Below, piece by piece: positions 26,416 through 39,339 of a stretch of 64,000 nt of DNA; positions within the stretch are counted from its first letter, which is position 1; each line of letters begins with the position of its first letter. Made by a program: the position numbers and the translations under genes. Source of the DNA: Conidiobolus incongruus B7586 (taxonomy: Eukaryota; Entomophthoromycota; Entomophthoromycetes; Entomophthorales; Conidiobolaceae); assembly GCA_000697335.1 (NCBI GenBank), contig JNEM01016396.1, positions 1-64,000 of the forward strand. Direction: 5' to 3'. Under the pieces are notes generated by a model. That model was not told the DNA's origin and did no database searches. It worked only from the letters and a program-made list of their open reading frames with translations.

Positions 26416-28534
26416 TTAGTAGGACTCGTCCTGTTCTTTGGCTTCGAGCCTTTCCTTTTCGTCTTGTTTCTTTTCGATGCAGTATAACGTAAGCACAATA
26501 GAGCCTAAGCCGATGAGGCTGGCTACTAAACTTCCAAGCACCCATTTCGCATGTTTTGAAGGATTAATTAACATTTCTCGGGTCCATGATGACGGATCTG
26601 AGCTGCCATCTGGTTGGTGCGGAATGATGATCAGTTGGGAGTTAGGGATAATTCCGGACCACGTGAAATGGCGATGTTTTTGAATACGACTGACGCCAAC
26701 CGTCAAAGTACTCAAATAATTGTTCGTTCTTCCAAGTCCTACCAAATTGTAGGGCGTCAGCAATGCATGATTTGAGGTTTGGCCTAACTGAGCAATCATT
26801 GAACACCTCTCATTCCCATTCATATCACTAACAATATATTTAATAGTACCTCCTACATAATTCACTCCGTAAGGCTTGACATTGTTTGCGGAAGACTCGG
26901 GACAGTTCTGAAGACATACGCCATTTGAAATCAAAGTCTTTAAAAAGAAGGCATCATTTAATTCTTCAACGTGCCAGCTCAGTAAAGACGATTGAGAGTC
27001 TAATGGAATTTGTAAAATATCGAATTTACCTCGATCTCCCATATCAAAAAAGATCGACTCCATTTTGGATGTTGAGAATGCCAAAGGCAGTTGATTTTCG
27101 GATTGATATTCAAATGTTCTTTCACCGTTCTTGACACTGTTGGCAGTACAAGTGTCGGCTGTGCATGGGACGTTAATCAGAATCATGTGGATGAATTTCT
27201 CCTGCTTTGAGTTAGTTAAAGTGATCAAAATATCTGGATATCCGTCTAGATTAAAATCGCCCAATCTGAGAGGAATTGGAAGAGAAGTACCCTTAAAGTT
27301 CACATCTTCGTCAAGTATCCAGTACAAGCCTTCCAAATTCTTTTGACCACTTTTTTCTATCATTTTTTTGATATTGACCTTGACATACCCAGTCCCCTTC
27401 TCATCGAAGTCGAATTTAAAATTATTGTCCGGTGCACATAGCTGAGAAGCCCATCGACAGTTAGTAGTCTGAGTCGGTGTACAAAGTTCCTGCTGTTGAT
27501 TATAAACAATATGAATGGTACAGCCTTCTTTATCGTCACACGTCGAAAATGTCATATCTGCACTACCCTTCCCATTAATGTCACCAAAACTGATAGCCTT
27601 CGTACCTTTAGGAAGTTCGTGGCTGGTCTTCAATTCAAACTGATTCTCAGTATTGGTATTGGTCCAAATTTGGAACGCTTTACCATCTTCATCCTTTTCC
27701 AATTCGCAAGTAAAGAATAGATCGGGAGCGCAGTCTCCATTAAAATCAATAAAACCGTTGGAGTGGAAGGGATGTAATTTGCATACTTTGTCTGAGGGGT
27801 TTTTGGATTGGAATGTTGTTCTAGAATAATATGATTAATTATACAAAAATAAAAAACGAATATATACTTACAACTTAAATGGATTAGATTTATCATTATC
27901 ATTAGGCTGCATTTGATTAGTCCAAATAGTGGGTGTAGATTTGTCCTCAGAATTCAATTCACTGGAATATCCAATCAAATCAGGCTTCATATCGCCGTTA
28001 AGATCGGCTACAAATGGTAGGATATGAATAGCATTTGGCAAACTAATGGGATCAGAATCTAAAATATATTTTGAATATTAAATTGATCCAATTTTTGAAA
28101 ATAATAAATACTAAAAACTTACCAAAATGACCCAATCCATCCCCCAAAAACAAATCCATTTCAATTACCTTATCCTTCTTGCCTTTGGCATCTTTATCTC
28201 CATAAAACACCAAAATATCTAGCCGACCATCATAATTAAAATCCATAGTCACAACATCCAAAATTATTTTATCCAACTTCAACTTCATATTGTTCTTAAT
28301 AATGGAGAATTGTTTAGTTTCTATATCCCATACTCCCAGCTCGATCTCGTTTTGACCGTTGTTGAGTAGGATAATGTCAAGGGATTTGTCGCTGTTAATG
28401 TCCCCGAGACTTTGGATGCGATGCCCGACGAGATGTTCAAAGCCCACGATTTTTTTGTGAAATTTGGGCTTTATGGAATGATATATTGATATCACGGATA
28501 TCAGTATTATATATAAATTAATTTTAAATTTCAT
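26416..28534 (-). CDS. ITFG1/TIP-like FG-GAP repeat membrane protein
   Basis: Three exons on the minus strand (28534–28123, 28058–27872, 27820–26416) join in frame to 667 residues. Order: signal peptide (first about 20 residues), a long ectodomain of FG-GAP/VCBS-type repeats, one transmembrane helix near the C terminus (WVLGSLVASLIGLGSIVLTL) and a short charged Lys/Glu tail. The repeats show Asp-rich calcium-loop motifs such as DINSDKSLDI, DFNYDGRLDIL, DLNGDMKPDL, DFNGDCAPDLF and DFNLDGYPDIL, which form integrin-like beta-propeller blades. This layout matches T-cell immunomodulatory protein/ITFG1 (linkin), a type I membrane protein about 610 residues long in human. Its role outside animals is not established. 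It is a surface or secretory-pathway protein by its signals. Both introns have clean GT–AG ends. Confidence 0.88.
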
Positions 28535-29371
28535 ATTTATTTATTTTATTCAATTGAATTAAAATGAAACTTGACGGTAAATTTATTTTAGTTGGAGAAA
28601 TTTAATAATTATGGGTCAACTTTTATCTTAGATCAACTTTGGTAATAGTTCAATTTGAAAGGGATTAATATGGCAATTTTAAATATTAAATATTGGTAAG
28701 TATATTTATTATTTATGATCTTATATCAAGTATTTAACTTAAATAGAACATACTAATAGTGGCGAAAAGTTTTCTATTTTTGATCATTTATTGAGTAATT
28801 GTTTAAAATTTTCGAATAGCAGTACCATCGAATTTCAAATGATTTGATTGGTTAACAATACTAATTTGATATTTATGTAAAATATATATTCAAAATTCAT
28901 TCACTGATAAAATTTATAAATCTTTCCCTTTATCAAAATGGTTAGCAATATCAAAATCAACATATATTCATCCTTTAAATAAATATAAAATATTCATATA
29001 AAAATACTTGGTAAATTTTTAGAAAGAATCAACCATATGAGAGTAATTCATATTTTAACTAAAATTTTTTCGGGTATTTAATAAAATAGAAATTGATATA
29101 TATGATTCAACTGTATTTTTAAACAACACAACTTCCGTACTGGAACATAATATACAACATAATTTATATTCAAAGTATTTTTAGAAATCATCGCTACATT
29201 TATAAATATTAAGGTTATTAAAAACTTTGGAATTTTGAATTTTTCCTAAATTTCCAATTACCAAAATTTCTTAATTAATATAAAAATTTAATATTTTCAA
29301 TAAAAAAGACAAAAAAGTGAATTTTGCTATTAAGACATTACGTTTTTACTTTATATATTAATTTCCATACA

Positions 29372-29730
29372 TAACCATAGTTACGAGACGGGAGCCTCTA
29401 CTCTTATCAAGTATCCTTATATCAACTAAATATGATGATCATTCTTCTGTCACATATAGATTCACTTGTCCTTCATTCGCTGATTGGGTATTTAACCAAG
29501 CCATCGTAGTAACTTCAAAACTTATTTACCCAACTTACATTATAATAGCCCGGAATTTGGATGCTTCGCAACAAGTTCAGCCTAATTTAAGTCCTCTCCG
29601 CTATTTGACAGCATTAATAAAACTCACTTTTAACCCATCTCATAGCCGAATATCCCTAATTACCTCCCTTTACTAATTCTGATCAGAGCACCGCTTCCTC
29701 AATTAGTGTTACTATCTTTGTTTTCTTACA
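29372..29730. mobile_element. possible LTR remnant (G+C-richer non-coding island)
   Basis: About 360 bases with raised G+C and no open frame. One edge reads GTTACGAGACGGGAGCC, similar in style to the opening of the island at 21105. AATAAA occurs near 29615. Ends and target duplications cannot be fixed, so an old solo LTR is only the best guess. Confidence 0.25.
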
Positions 29731-31317
29731 ATCATTTTACTTTATTGAATGTATTTTTATATGGCACTGCATAATTGGGAAATGATCCATGAAGCCATGT
29801 ATCAATGTTATTTTAAAAAAGATATACTAGTCTCTCTGAATAATTTTTGCCCATTTTCCCTTTTTTTCATTCATTAGTTAATTAATCTAATATTTATGAA
29901 CGTTATTCGTGATATAAATATTTAACATATTTATAACTTCTCTTCTCATATTTTTGATAAAAAATATCAGACTCGACTCATTTCTCTTTGTATCATGTAG
30001 TTTATATTATAATTTTAACTATCGCTTCTTATATATGTTTACATGTTTGTTTCGGATTAATTTTTTATAAAAAATTTGGAAAAACTTTCCAGAAGAGCTA
30101 GTAATATATTATATAAAAATGTCTGAATAATAAGATTAAATTATTCTCAGAGTTTATGATTCCAGCATTACGAGTTAAATATTAAAAATAATAAAAATAT
30201 ATCTTGATTTTATCAATACCTTGAAAAAGTACATCTTGGTTAATTACAATAAGAATAGGAGATAATCAAATTCAGGTTGCAATTGTTTTCAGTGCTTCAC
30301 AATAGTACCTAATATTATGTAAACTTAAACAAGTTTAAAACTTGAGTTACTTTAAATTGAAATTATTGTTTCTATCTTTTGTTACAAATTGATTGGAATT
30401 GCCGTTTTTTATCTATTGGATTAACTCTATAACTGATAATATCGATTATTTGTATCAATATCAAAATATTGTAATAATTTAATGGTTAATTATAGTATTA
30501 GGCATTATATATATATATACATATATATATTAATAGAATAATAAATTTGTATTAAATAGATTTTAATTGATACATTATCATTTCAGAGCATAAACTATAT
30601 ATGATTCAAATAAACAGTGCTAAATTTTAACAAAATCCCGAATTATCATATTGACCTAATTTGAAATAATTTTAAATTCAATAAAATTATAGAATATAAT
30701 AAGATCAAAAGTTATGAAAGTAGTATAATACCACTTTAAATAGTTAAAGAGATACTAGTTATTCTCTGTAATCAAAGTTATAGGAATTAAGTTTGAGATC
30801 AATTTTCAAATGACTTAACTTCGTATCCTAGAAGGATTTAAAATTTTTTAGCTATTGATACTTTAATAGTTTCAATCAATAGACTGCAGCTATATCTTAG
30901 TTTTTAATAATAGTTCAATTTTTTAGAATTCAATTCGAAAGGCTTATTATCATGCTGTAGAGTAAATCATTTCAAAATATTTATATTCATATATTCAATT
31001 AGTTCATATTTCAATTTTATAAAAAAATATATTATTATGCTTAAAATATTTTCATCTTAATGATTTAATTGTGTTGAATATTCCTGCCAAATTTTTACGT
31101 GTAATAATAATTATATAATATCAAAAAACTTAACTAATTCCGAATTCAAACTGACCAATTAAAATCAATTGAGATTAGAAATTGACTTGGATCGTGATTG
31201 GCTAATCCAATCTGACCGAGGCTAAATAATCCAATTAAATTAATCTTTCATATCAAAGTTTTCATAGTTTTTGGAATTAGATCATGGTCTTGGTTTAAAA
31301 CTTAAAAAATTGGTCGG

Positions 31318-31327
31318 TATATAAAAG
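31318..31327 (+). promoter_or_regulatory. TATA box of the PAK gene
   Basis: TATATAAAAG lies 105–114 bases upstream of the ATG at 31432. Confidence 0.5.
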
Positions 31328-31431
31328 AAAAAATATGATGAAAATTTGGAGATAGATATAAATTATCATAGAAGTTCCAAAAGCTTATATTTTTTCAAGT
31401 TTGTTGTTGATAACTTGTATTATATTGAAGG

Positions 31432-33548
31432 ATGTCCTGTGCTGAAAATCGTCCGGAAGTGATTAAATCTGGTTATGTTGAAATTAAACAATCCGGATTT
31501 AAAAATTGGAAATCGAAAGTGAGATATTTAGTACTTGAAAATGATAATTTATACGTATTAAAAAATAATAACAGAGTAACTCCATTATATGAACCAAACT
31601 ATAGTTCCATATTAATTCAACTTTATTAATAGGATAAAAGCGATTATAAGATGAAAATTAATTTAAAAGATATTCAAGAGGTTGCTAGATGTGAGAATCA
31701 GATTTATTGCTTTAAAATTATTTTGAAAAATTATTTCTTGACTTTGAATTTTAATAACGATGAAGAGCTGTTTAATTGGATGGATAGTATTTATGAAGTA
31801 TTTTATATTTATCATTGCCTTATTCAGAATCTTATCAATGCTGATTGTTTTAGTTATCTCCATTATCCACTACATCACAGCCAACTAACTTCACTCACAA
31901 TACTCACGTTACCTTTGATATGGAATCGAAATCTTTTCAAGTATGTATTGATAATATAATCATCAATAATGTTTCTAATATCATATAGGGATTACCCGAC
32001 GAATGGAATCAAATATTGCAATCATCATCTATAACTAAGGAAGAATATTCTGCCAATCCTCAAGCTGTGATTGAAGCATTGGATTTCTTCACCAACCAGA
32101 GGAGATTAGCCGATGAGGAGACGAAAAAGAATTCCATTGAATTGACCAGCACTCATTCCAGTGGTATGACCATGGTCAATCATGACGATGATTTAGCTGC
32201 AAAGATGGACAATAAAATGAACTTTAATTACACCGAAGTGGTAATCATGTCAATATGATCAATTGCTTATATTAATCCAATTACTTATAACAAAAGGATT
32301 CAATGGTCAATCAAAATATCACTTTAACCAAGTTAACTGATTCCAATTCTAAAAAGGGCAAAAAATCTAAAAACAAAGATTTAACTACCGAGGAGTTGAT
32401 GCTAGAATTTTGTAACTTACCATGAATTAATTTTAAATTAATATGTGTTAATCTTTATTATAGCAAAACTTGTTAATAAATCACCTTTGAAATTAGTTTA
32501 TTTGACTCAAGATCAAATTGGACAAGGGTAATTGAAAATTAAATCAGATAAATTGTAGTTCTAACGATGTGATGAAATAGAGCATGCGGCAAAGTATTCA
32601 AAGGAAAAGAGATTAAAAACGAGAAGGCGGTTGCTATGAAACACATTAAGCTGAGTCAACAGAAGAAAAAACTATTGATCTTAAATGAAGTTCAGACTAT
32701 GAAACAAGTTCACCATCCAAATATTGTCAATTTCCTGGACTGCTTCTTGGAAAATCAAAATGACCTGTGGGTGGTTATGGAATTGATGACTGGTGGCTCC
32801 CTGACTGAAATTATTGAGAAGTGTAGTTTATCCGAAGTACATATGGCTAATATCTGTTCCCAAGTAATCCTTCCCCATTATTATTGCCAATATTTGATGC
32901 ATTGTAATCGACGATTTGTTATTATTTAGATGTGTGAAGGGCTATCGTTTCTCCATGGTAAACAGATTATTCATCGAGATATCAAGAGTGATAACGTTCT
33001 ATTAAATGATCAAGGAGTAACCAAAATCAGTAATCAATTTGAATCTTATTTTAGCTTAATTATTTATCAAATTACTTTATTTAGCTGATTTTGGATTCTG
33101 TACTCTGATAAATAACTCTTCCAAGAAAAGAGGTACTATGGTCGGTACACCATATTGGATGGCTCCCGAAGTAGTTAAACAAAAGCATTATAATCAAAAA
33201 GTCGATATTTGGTCCTTGGGTATAATGGTCATTGAAATGATTGAAAAGGAACCACCTTACTTGGATGAAGATCCTATAAGAGCTCTATATTTGATTGCTA
33301 CCAATGGAATGCCTACTTTAAAACAACCTAGCAAAATATCTGGTCCTTTGAAACACTTTATGGGTCTATGTCTTAGTGTAGATGTGGCTTATCGATCAAC
33401 TGCAGATGAATTGATACAGGTAACAAAATACTAATATTAATTATTATACATTACTTACTAAATATTTTTACAGCATCCGTTCCTCAAACAGAAATGCTCC
33501 GCACGAGAAATGAAGGAACTAGTAAGGCAAACAACGACTTTAAATTAG
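31432..33548 (+). CDS. PAK/Ste20 family kinase with PH and CRIB domains (Cla4-like)
   Basis: Cdc42/Rac effector kinase for polarity, cytokinesis and morphogenesis. Ten exons (31432–31575, 31633–31797, 31854–31940, 31989–32240, 32297–32411, 32464–32527, 32581–32863, 32930–33029, 33085–33419, 33474–33548) join in frame to 539 residues. A PH domain (about 11–103) comes first. A CRIB motif follows at about 112–126 ([14 protein letters not shown]), then a Ser/Thr kinase domain from about 267 to 525. Kinase landmarks are GQGACGKV (275–281), Lys296 in VAMK, HRD 385–387, DFG 405–407, the activation-loop Thr421 and GTPYWMAPE. The CRIB motif has Gln for the usual Ser/Ile before Pro and Thr for the Gly after His-Val. 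PH-CRIB-kinase order is the fungal Cla4/Skm1 architecture. It is compact because the CRIB-to-kinase linker is short. Confidence 0.93.
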
Positions 33549-34425
33549 TATACCTTTTATACATGTTTATAACGAAATTAAAAAAACTTTGATGATGGCA
33601 TTAAATATATACCATATTAGATTAGTATTTATCAATAATAAACTAACATAGTTGTTAATTCTGGATATTGAGTTTGTTTTAAGATTCAGGATAATTCTGA
33701 TGGCAAATTTATAAGATTCATTTTTGAAAATTTTTATTTAAAATCTACATTCACATTTATAAATTTTATATTAATGAGAAATTTGATAAAACGAATCAAA
33801 ATAATTTGAAATCGTCTTGCAACATAAATTTTAATCACCATCAAAAAAATTGCTAAGCAAATACAATTCCAATCAAGGCCATTCCCATATATATCATTGG
33901 TTATTATGATTGAAATGTATAAAAAATTATTTTTAAAAATATGTGAACACTAACTGAATGACATTTTTATTTGATTATTATAAAATTAAGTTTTAAATTC
34001 ATTTATTGATTTAAAGTTAAGAGTTGCATTTTGAAGATTGTAGATTAATATTTTAATAAATTATTTACAATTAAAATTAATACTTAAATACTAATCAAGT
34101 CTATTATACATTCTTGAACATAGGGTTCTCTATTCCACTAGTAAGTTAAATGTAAATCGATAAGTAAATAATGTTAAGTATCTTGATTAGCAATCTATAA
34201 TCTAAAAATTAATTAAGGTTGAATCGATTTTTGAATCATATATTTCATACATTTTTTATAATCTTGAAGATGTTTACAATTCTTATGAATGATATATAAA
34301 CTATATCAAAATATATTATGTGTAAAACACAGTTATTATATAATTATATTACAATATAATAGATACAAATAAGTTAGTCGATTATGATGCAATGCTTCAA
34401 GAAATAAAAACAGCCCTTTACTCAT
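33549..34425. other. spacer between tail-to-tail PAK and CNOT2 genes
   Basis: 877 bases of AT-rich DNA that must carry both 3' ends. Nothing else was recognised. Confidence 0.5.
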
Positions 34426-36145
34426 TTATTGAAAATCTCTACCCGACCTGGTGTGAGGAGCATGACTTGAATCAGAGGTCAGATGATGGTTACCAACAAT
34501 ATGAGATTGGGAGAAGGTGGGGTTCATCGAACTATTCATATATATCGATTGATTACCTCCTAATGCCCCTTGTTGAAATTGAGATTGAGGAAGATTCGGT
34601 GGAAAATGAGAATTGTGGAGTGCTTGCTGTTGCTTTAACAATTGCATTTGAAGCTGGTATTCTTGAGGGGTTAGCACCTGATTCGTTAAGTAATTAGAAC
34701 TACCACTACCACCAGGATGAGTTGTTCCTCCTGGAATTCCTGCGCCATTGACAAATTGGCTGGATTGAAGGCCAGAGTACTGATATTGAGGTTGATGGTA
34801 ATTTGACCTATCTAAAACGTACTCGGGTAACACTGTAAACGTTTCCGTTCTAGTTTTCCATAGTTTAATATCAAATATGAGACAGTCAGTGAGCTCAAAA
34901 CCATTTCCTCTAGGAATAGGGTCAGTTTCAGCATCTGGTAAAAACCACAGTTTGAAAGGAATATAATATTTCCAATTTCGAATTAATAAATGTTGAGCTG
35001 CTAGTTCCTGAAGATTATCTTGGGGAATGTTGTAAAATATATAGAAAAGGGTAGCGTCAGAAAATAGAGGGATTTTTACAGCTGGAGAAGTGATGTTAAC
35101 CATTTTATAGCATTCTGGAAGCGTGAAAGGAGGATCAATAGGGGGATTTGGTGGAGGTGGTGCATTTTCCGTCCAAGGAGAGGTGAAGTTTTGATGTAAA
35201 CTAAAATATGAAATTAAACAATGATACAAATATAGGTGAAAAATCTATATTACTTGCGGGACTCAGTATCTAAATCAAGCTTCTTTAAATCAACCCCTAG
35301 AGCTAATAAATTTACTATAGGATCTTCTTTTTTCACCACAGAGCTAAGATAATCTAAGCCAAAGTAAGAAAAATCTTGATCTTGGTTTTCTTCTTGTTTT
35401 CGAAGACCGGCAGAAGCCTTTAGGGCATAACTCGTCTAGGAAAATAAAATAAGGTAAATAAAACATAACAGCTTTTATGATATAAGTGAACCTGTTCAGC
35501 CTCTGATGATACCGAACCATTAGATTTGGATTGTGCTAGAAATATTACAAATTACAAATTACAAATTAGGAAAATATTAAATTTAATAGATTTTACTTGT
35601 GTTTTTGTTATCGGATGATTTTGAACCTAAATAAAAATTATATTTAGTAAAATCATAAAATTGAACAAGTTATTATTTAATACCTAAATCTTGAGAGTTG
35701 GGAACTGGTGAACGCGCGTTAGCTTGGTTATTACTAGAGGAATGATGAGGAAAATTTTCTTTGTGAGAATCATTTTGAAAATGAGAATTATTCACTCCGT
35801 TACCACCTAGAGAGGGGAAATCTGAAAGATCCAAACCTTCACTAGGAATTGAAGAACCCATATTTTTAAATAGGTTGGCTCCTACCCAATTAGCTTTGAA
35901 AAGATTAGTGAATGATATAATGGAGGAAAAGAGGGATTTACTTGATCGAGATGCCATTTTAGATTGTGACCCTTGAGCAGTATTTTTAAATATCGGATTG
36001 GAGGTTAAGAGAGATTCAGTCCCTGAAGTTACGCCAGCTTAAAAATGTTAGTTTTACTTAAATATTTTCATATTAGTGGTTGTTGTATAATACCTGAAGA
36101 TTGAAAACGATTTCCGCCGTTTGACTTTAAATTATTATTGGGCAT
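34426..36145 (-). CDS. NOT2: CNOT2/Not2 subunit of the CCR4-NOT deadenylase complex
   Basis: Scaffold subunit of CCR4-NOT, which shortens mRNA poly(A) tails and represses transcription. Six exons on the minus strand (36145–36094, 36037–35684, 35626–35597, 35535–35492, 35435–35254, 35200–34426) join in frame to 478 residues. Exons 3 and 4 are only 30 and 44 bases. After a Ser/Asn-rich N terminus, the segment SYFGLDYLSSVV with NLLALGVDLKKLDLD (about 180–215) matches the conserved block before the NOT box. NFTSPW follows. The NOT2/3/5 box spans about 246–355 (FTLPECYKMVN to LPEYVLDRSNY) and ends with WKTRTETFTVLPEYVLD. About 123 Gln/Asn/Ser-rich residues follow the box. In human CNOT2 the box is essentially C-terminal, so this tail is unusual. 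The DFPSLGG motif in exon 2 is typical of the family. Confidence 0.92.
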
Positions 36146-38444
36146 GAAATATAAACCAATATTACGTCAGTTAAAATATCCTACTGTCTTTTTAGATCTA
36201 TAGAAATCTATTTTAATAGTAATTAGTTGATATTATATTGTTAAAAAAGTAATTATATTTGTATATATCATTACTTTATAAATTTCAAAATTCAATGAAA
36301 AAGAATTGAAAGTCAAACAAATAGCTAAATAAACCACTAAACTAGGTGATCAAATCACGTGACTAACTCTTAACTTTATGACGATTTAATTTCTTTTTCC
36401 CATAATTTTTTCAATATTACATTTTAATCAAAACAATTTATTATAATATACTAATCAAATTTCACTGTTAAATATATGAACTATTTTTGGCATTTCAATA
36501 TTATGTAAAATCAATATTTTACTGATTGATATGATGTTTTAATGAAATGATTAGAAATTAAAATTTAATCTTCGCTAAAAAATTGACTCTACATGTCATT
36601 TTTCAAATGATGATAATGTGAATCTATGAATAAATTAAATATTTACTCTACATTTCCAAAATTATTTTGTCTTGATTTATTTTTATAATTATATTAATCA
36701 GTAAACTGCTTGAATTAAAATAAATCAATATGTATATATTTCATCTATTATTCAGTTATCATATATGTAGTATTATTATTCATATTCAAAATACTGTAAA
36801 TATATATTTAAAATCATTTATGGTATAATCTTTGAAAACATCTCATAAATTATAATGATTCAAAATTCTTAATCATTGTTATTTTTGTCAAAAACAACTC
36901 TGGTTAGAATACTATAATATGTCACTAATTATGACTCAATACTTAACAGATTTTAAAATATCAATTACTAAAATGATTATTCTCATTTTCAGAATTTCAT
37001 AATTTTAAATAGATAAAATGAATATTATAATTAAATCTATTTAATATATTTATTAGATGGAATTTGTCAAATAAAATATTATTATTTAATAGTATTATTA
37101 ATATATTTATTTTATTTTATATTCAATTTTTTTCAAGTAATGAGTTAAATATTTGTAAAAATATGAAAAACAGTGCTTGAGCTTTGGATACATTTGTATT
37201 CAAATTTTTATTTGTTATTAATTTGATCTACATATATTTTATTACAATGCTTATGTGTTGATTTAAAACAACAAATTAAAATATATTTTATATGGTGGTA
37301 GAAACCAAATTCGAAATTAATAATAGAAATATATATATGTATGTATATAAAATGAATCAACAGAATATATAGATAAAAATTATTCAAAGTCTTTATTCTT
37401 TTGATCATATTATTCTGAAAATAGCATCTAAAACTTAACATAAAATCCCATGAGATGACAAATAATTATTCAAAAAGATTACCATATTAAAGGACATTAT
37501 TGATAAAATATAGCTATACTGGATATCAATAAATTCGGTTTCCATGAGATATTTATAAAGTACTTGAGGTGATCCATATTTAAATACTAAATATTTACAA
37601 TGCTATATGATCTGTTCATAAAGATGACTTCGATATCAATTGATTAGCTATATAAAAAGTTAGTATAAATTAAAATGAATAAAATATTGAAAATTAAGAA
37701 TATATTGGAATAGAGGATTTGAATATAATCATTGAATATAATGTTATTTAGTTGGATTAAGTAATAATGAAAAAATTATAAGAATTTTATCTCTAGTTTA
37801 GGTATAAACGAAGCGATCATAATATGAAGGTATCAAGAGGAATACTGGGTAGGTGAAATATTGTGATGTATTAGAGTTAGTTATTGGTTTTAAATATGTA
37901 GATACAGTGTAAAATTTCAACAGGTTGTGATTATGAATTAAAAATATAGAAATTCCAATAGGGTTTAGGAGAAGGATGTATCTTGATGGTGATAATAACT
38001 AGAAAAATAGAATATAATATTAATACTTGAGGATTTTGAAAACGCAATGTCTTGAAAAATGTATCAAATGATCTTTGCTAAGAAGTGAAAAGTTCAAGTT
38101 CAAGGGATGAAGACTAGTAGCTGAAGTAATCGAGGATATTAAATGCCCAATATAAAATATGATTTTCAAGATTATACGGTAAGGCTAGAAAAATTCAAGA
38201 CCTAAAGTAGTAAAACTCAATGAGAAATTACAATCATATGTGCTTGGACTTGATAAGTTTCGGATTTAGACATCATATATTAATTGTTAATGGCAATCTA
38301 ATAATTTTTAGTAAGATTTACATCGTGGTAAACGAGTTAATATTCTCTAAAATATTTTAAGGATATGTTACCAGGTACCTCGGGATCAACTTTCACATTT
38401 ATTCAACTTCCAGTGGTTGATTTGGTCAAATAAATTGAAAGAAA
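36146..38444. other. gene-free spacer, 2.3 kb
   Basis: The CNOT2 promoter lies at its left end and the uL13 3' region at its right. From about 37800 to 38330 the plus strand is G-rich and C-poor with no open frame. A frame at 37208–37441 (minus) has no family features. Confidence 0.5.
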
Positions 38445-39053
38445 TTAGTGACCATAAGCTTCAAGAGCCTTGGTGATGGGTTCAAGAGCAGCTTGCTTTT
38501 GTTGAGCAGCCTTGGCGCGGAGAGCGGCAAGGTTCTTGCGGCGTTCATAGTAAGCTTGGGATTGGACCTTGCGCTTGTCTTCCAAAGTCTTAACAATGTC
38601 GTTGTATTTCCAGCCGACTTCAGAGGCCAAACGATCTAAAGTAGTGTACTTACGACCGGGCTTGAGGCGTAAGACACGGAGAGCTTGGGGAACAACAACG
38701 CGCTTGAGCTTATCGTAGGGAGTGGGGATACCTTCGAAAAGCTTAAGGCGATCTAAAGCTTGAGCACCACGAGCGGTCTTGTGGGGGATCATACCGCGGA
38801 CAACACGGTGGAACATGCGGGAAGGAGCACGGAAGTGGAAGGGACCACGGCGGGGGTTGACAACACAACGCTTGTTCAAGTATTTGGAGTAAAGCATCTT
38901 GTTACGGAAGTGAGATCCGGAGATGTTGATCAATTCACAACGGACAACAACAACCTTTTGACCAGATAAGATTTGCTTAGCGACAATACTGGCTAAACGG
39001 CCCAACAAGTGACCTTTACCATCAATAATAACTACTTTATCGAAATCGGACAT
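38445..39053 (-). CDS. RPL13A: 60S ribosomal protein uL13 (L13a/L16)
   Basis: Structural protein of the cytosolic large ribosomal subunit. Single exon, 202 residues, normal eukaryotic length. The N terminus [17 protein letters not shown], the central block [11 protein letters not shown] followed by [17 protein letters not shown], and [18 protein letters not shown] sequence (here [18 protein letters not shown]) are all present, with a Lys/Arg/Ala-rich C-terminal helix. Codon use is strongly biased and much richer in G+C than neighbouring genes, as expected for a highly expressed gene. The gene is head-to-head with a YAE1-domain gene across 286 bases. Confidence 0.98.
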   Translation of the reverse strand: MSDFDKVVIIDGKGHLLGRLASIVAKQILSGQKVVVVRCELINISGSHFRNKMLYSKYLNKRCVVNPRRGPFHFRAPSRMFHRVVRGMIPHKTARGAQALDRLKLFEGIPTPYDKLKRVVVPQALRVLRLKPGRKYTTLDRLASEVGWKYNDIVKTLEDKRKVQSQAYYERRKNLAALRAKAAQQKQAALEPITKALEAYGH

Positions 39054-39339
39054 GCTGTATAAATTGAAAAGTTGAAATTGGTTGCTCCAAGTAAAGGTAT
39101 TCGGGCAAAAAGGGGTTAGATCTAATATACTCAGATTCCAACTAAAAGAGGGAGGAAATTGTGCAAAATTTCTCTAACCAAGAGATGAATGTATAATTTA
39201 GATGAAATTGTGGGATAGTGTGATGCTTTCATTTATTCTAAGTTCGAATCCCATAGGTGGGAATTTTAATTGATAATTCATACAAATAATAGCATTTATC
39301 GAGTACCAAGTAATTATTAAATATAATAACGAAAATATA
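39054..39339. promoter_or_regulatory. divergent promoter region, uL13 / YAE1-like
   Basis: 286 bases separate the two start codons, so both promoters must overlap here. A G/A block GGGCAAAAAGGGGTTAGA at 39103–39120 resembles one upstream of the uS11 gene near 62129–62146. A lone GTTCGAATCCC at 39242–39252 looks like a pol III B box, but no tRNA folds around it. Confidence 0.45.

Larger units (their letters stand above)
28535..31431. other. gene-free spacer between divergent ITFG1-like and PAK genes
   Basis: 2.9 kb without a supported exon. It must hold the promoters of both flanking genes. A G+C-richer island lies at about 29372–29730. The rest is AT-rich. Confidence 0.5.

Noticed and set aside
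37208-37441. 77-codon minus frame
   Set aside because: Ile/Tyr/His-rich translation of AT repeats, with no support.
39204-39262. tRNA-like A and B boxes (TGGGATAGTG and GTTCGAATCCC)
   Set aside because: The acceptor and T stems do not pair, so no cloverleaf forms. At most it is a lone B box.
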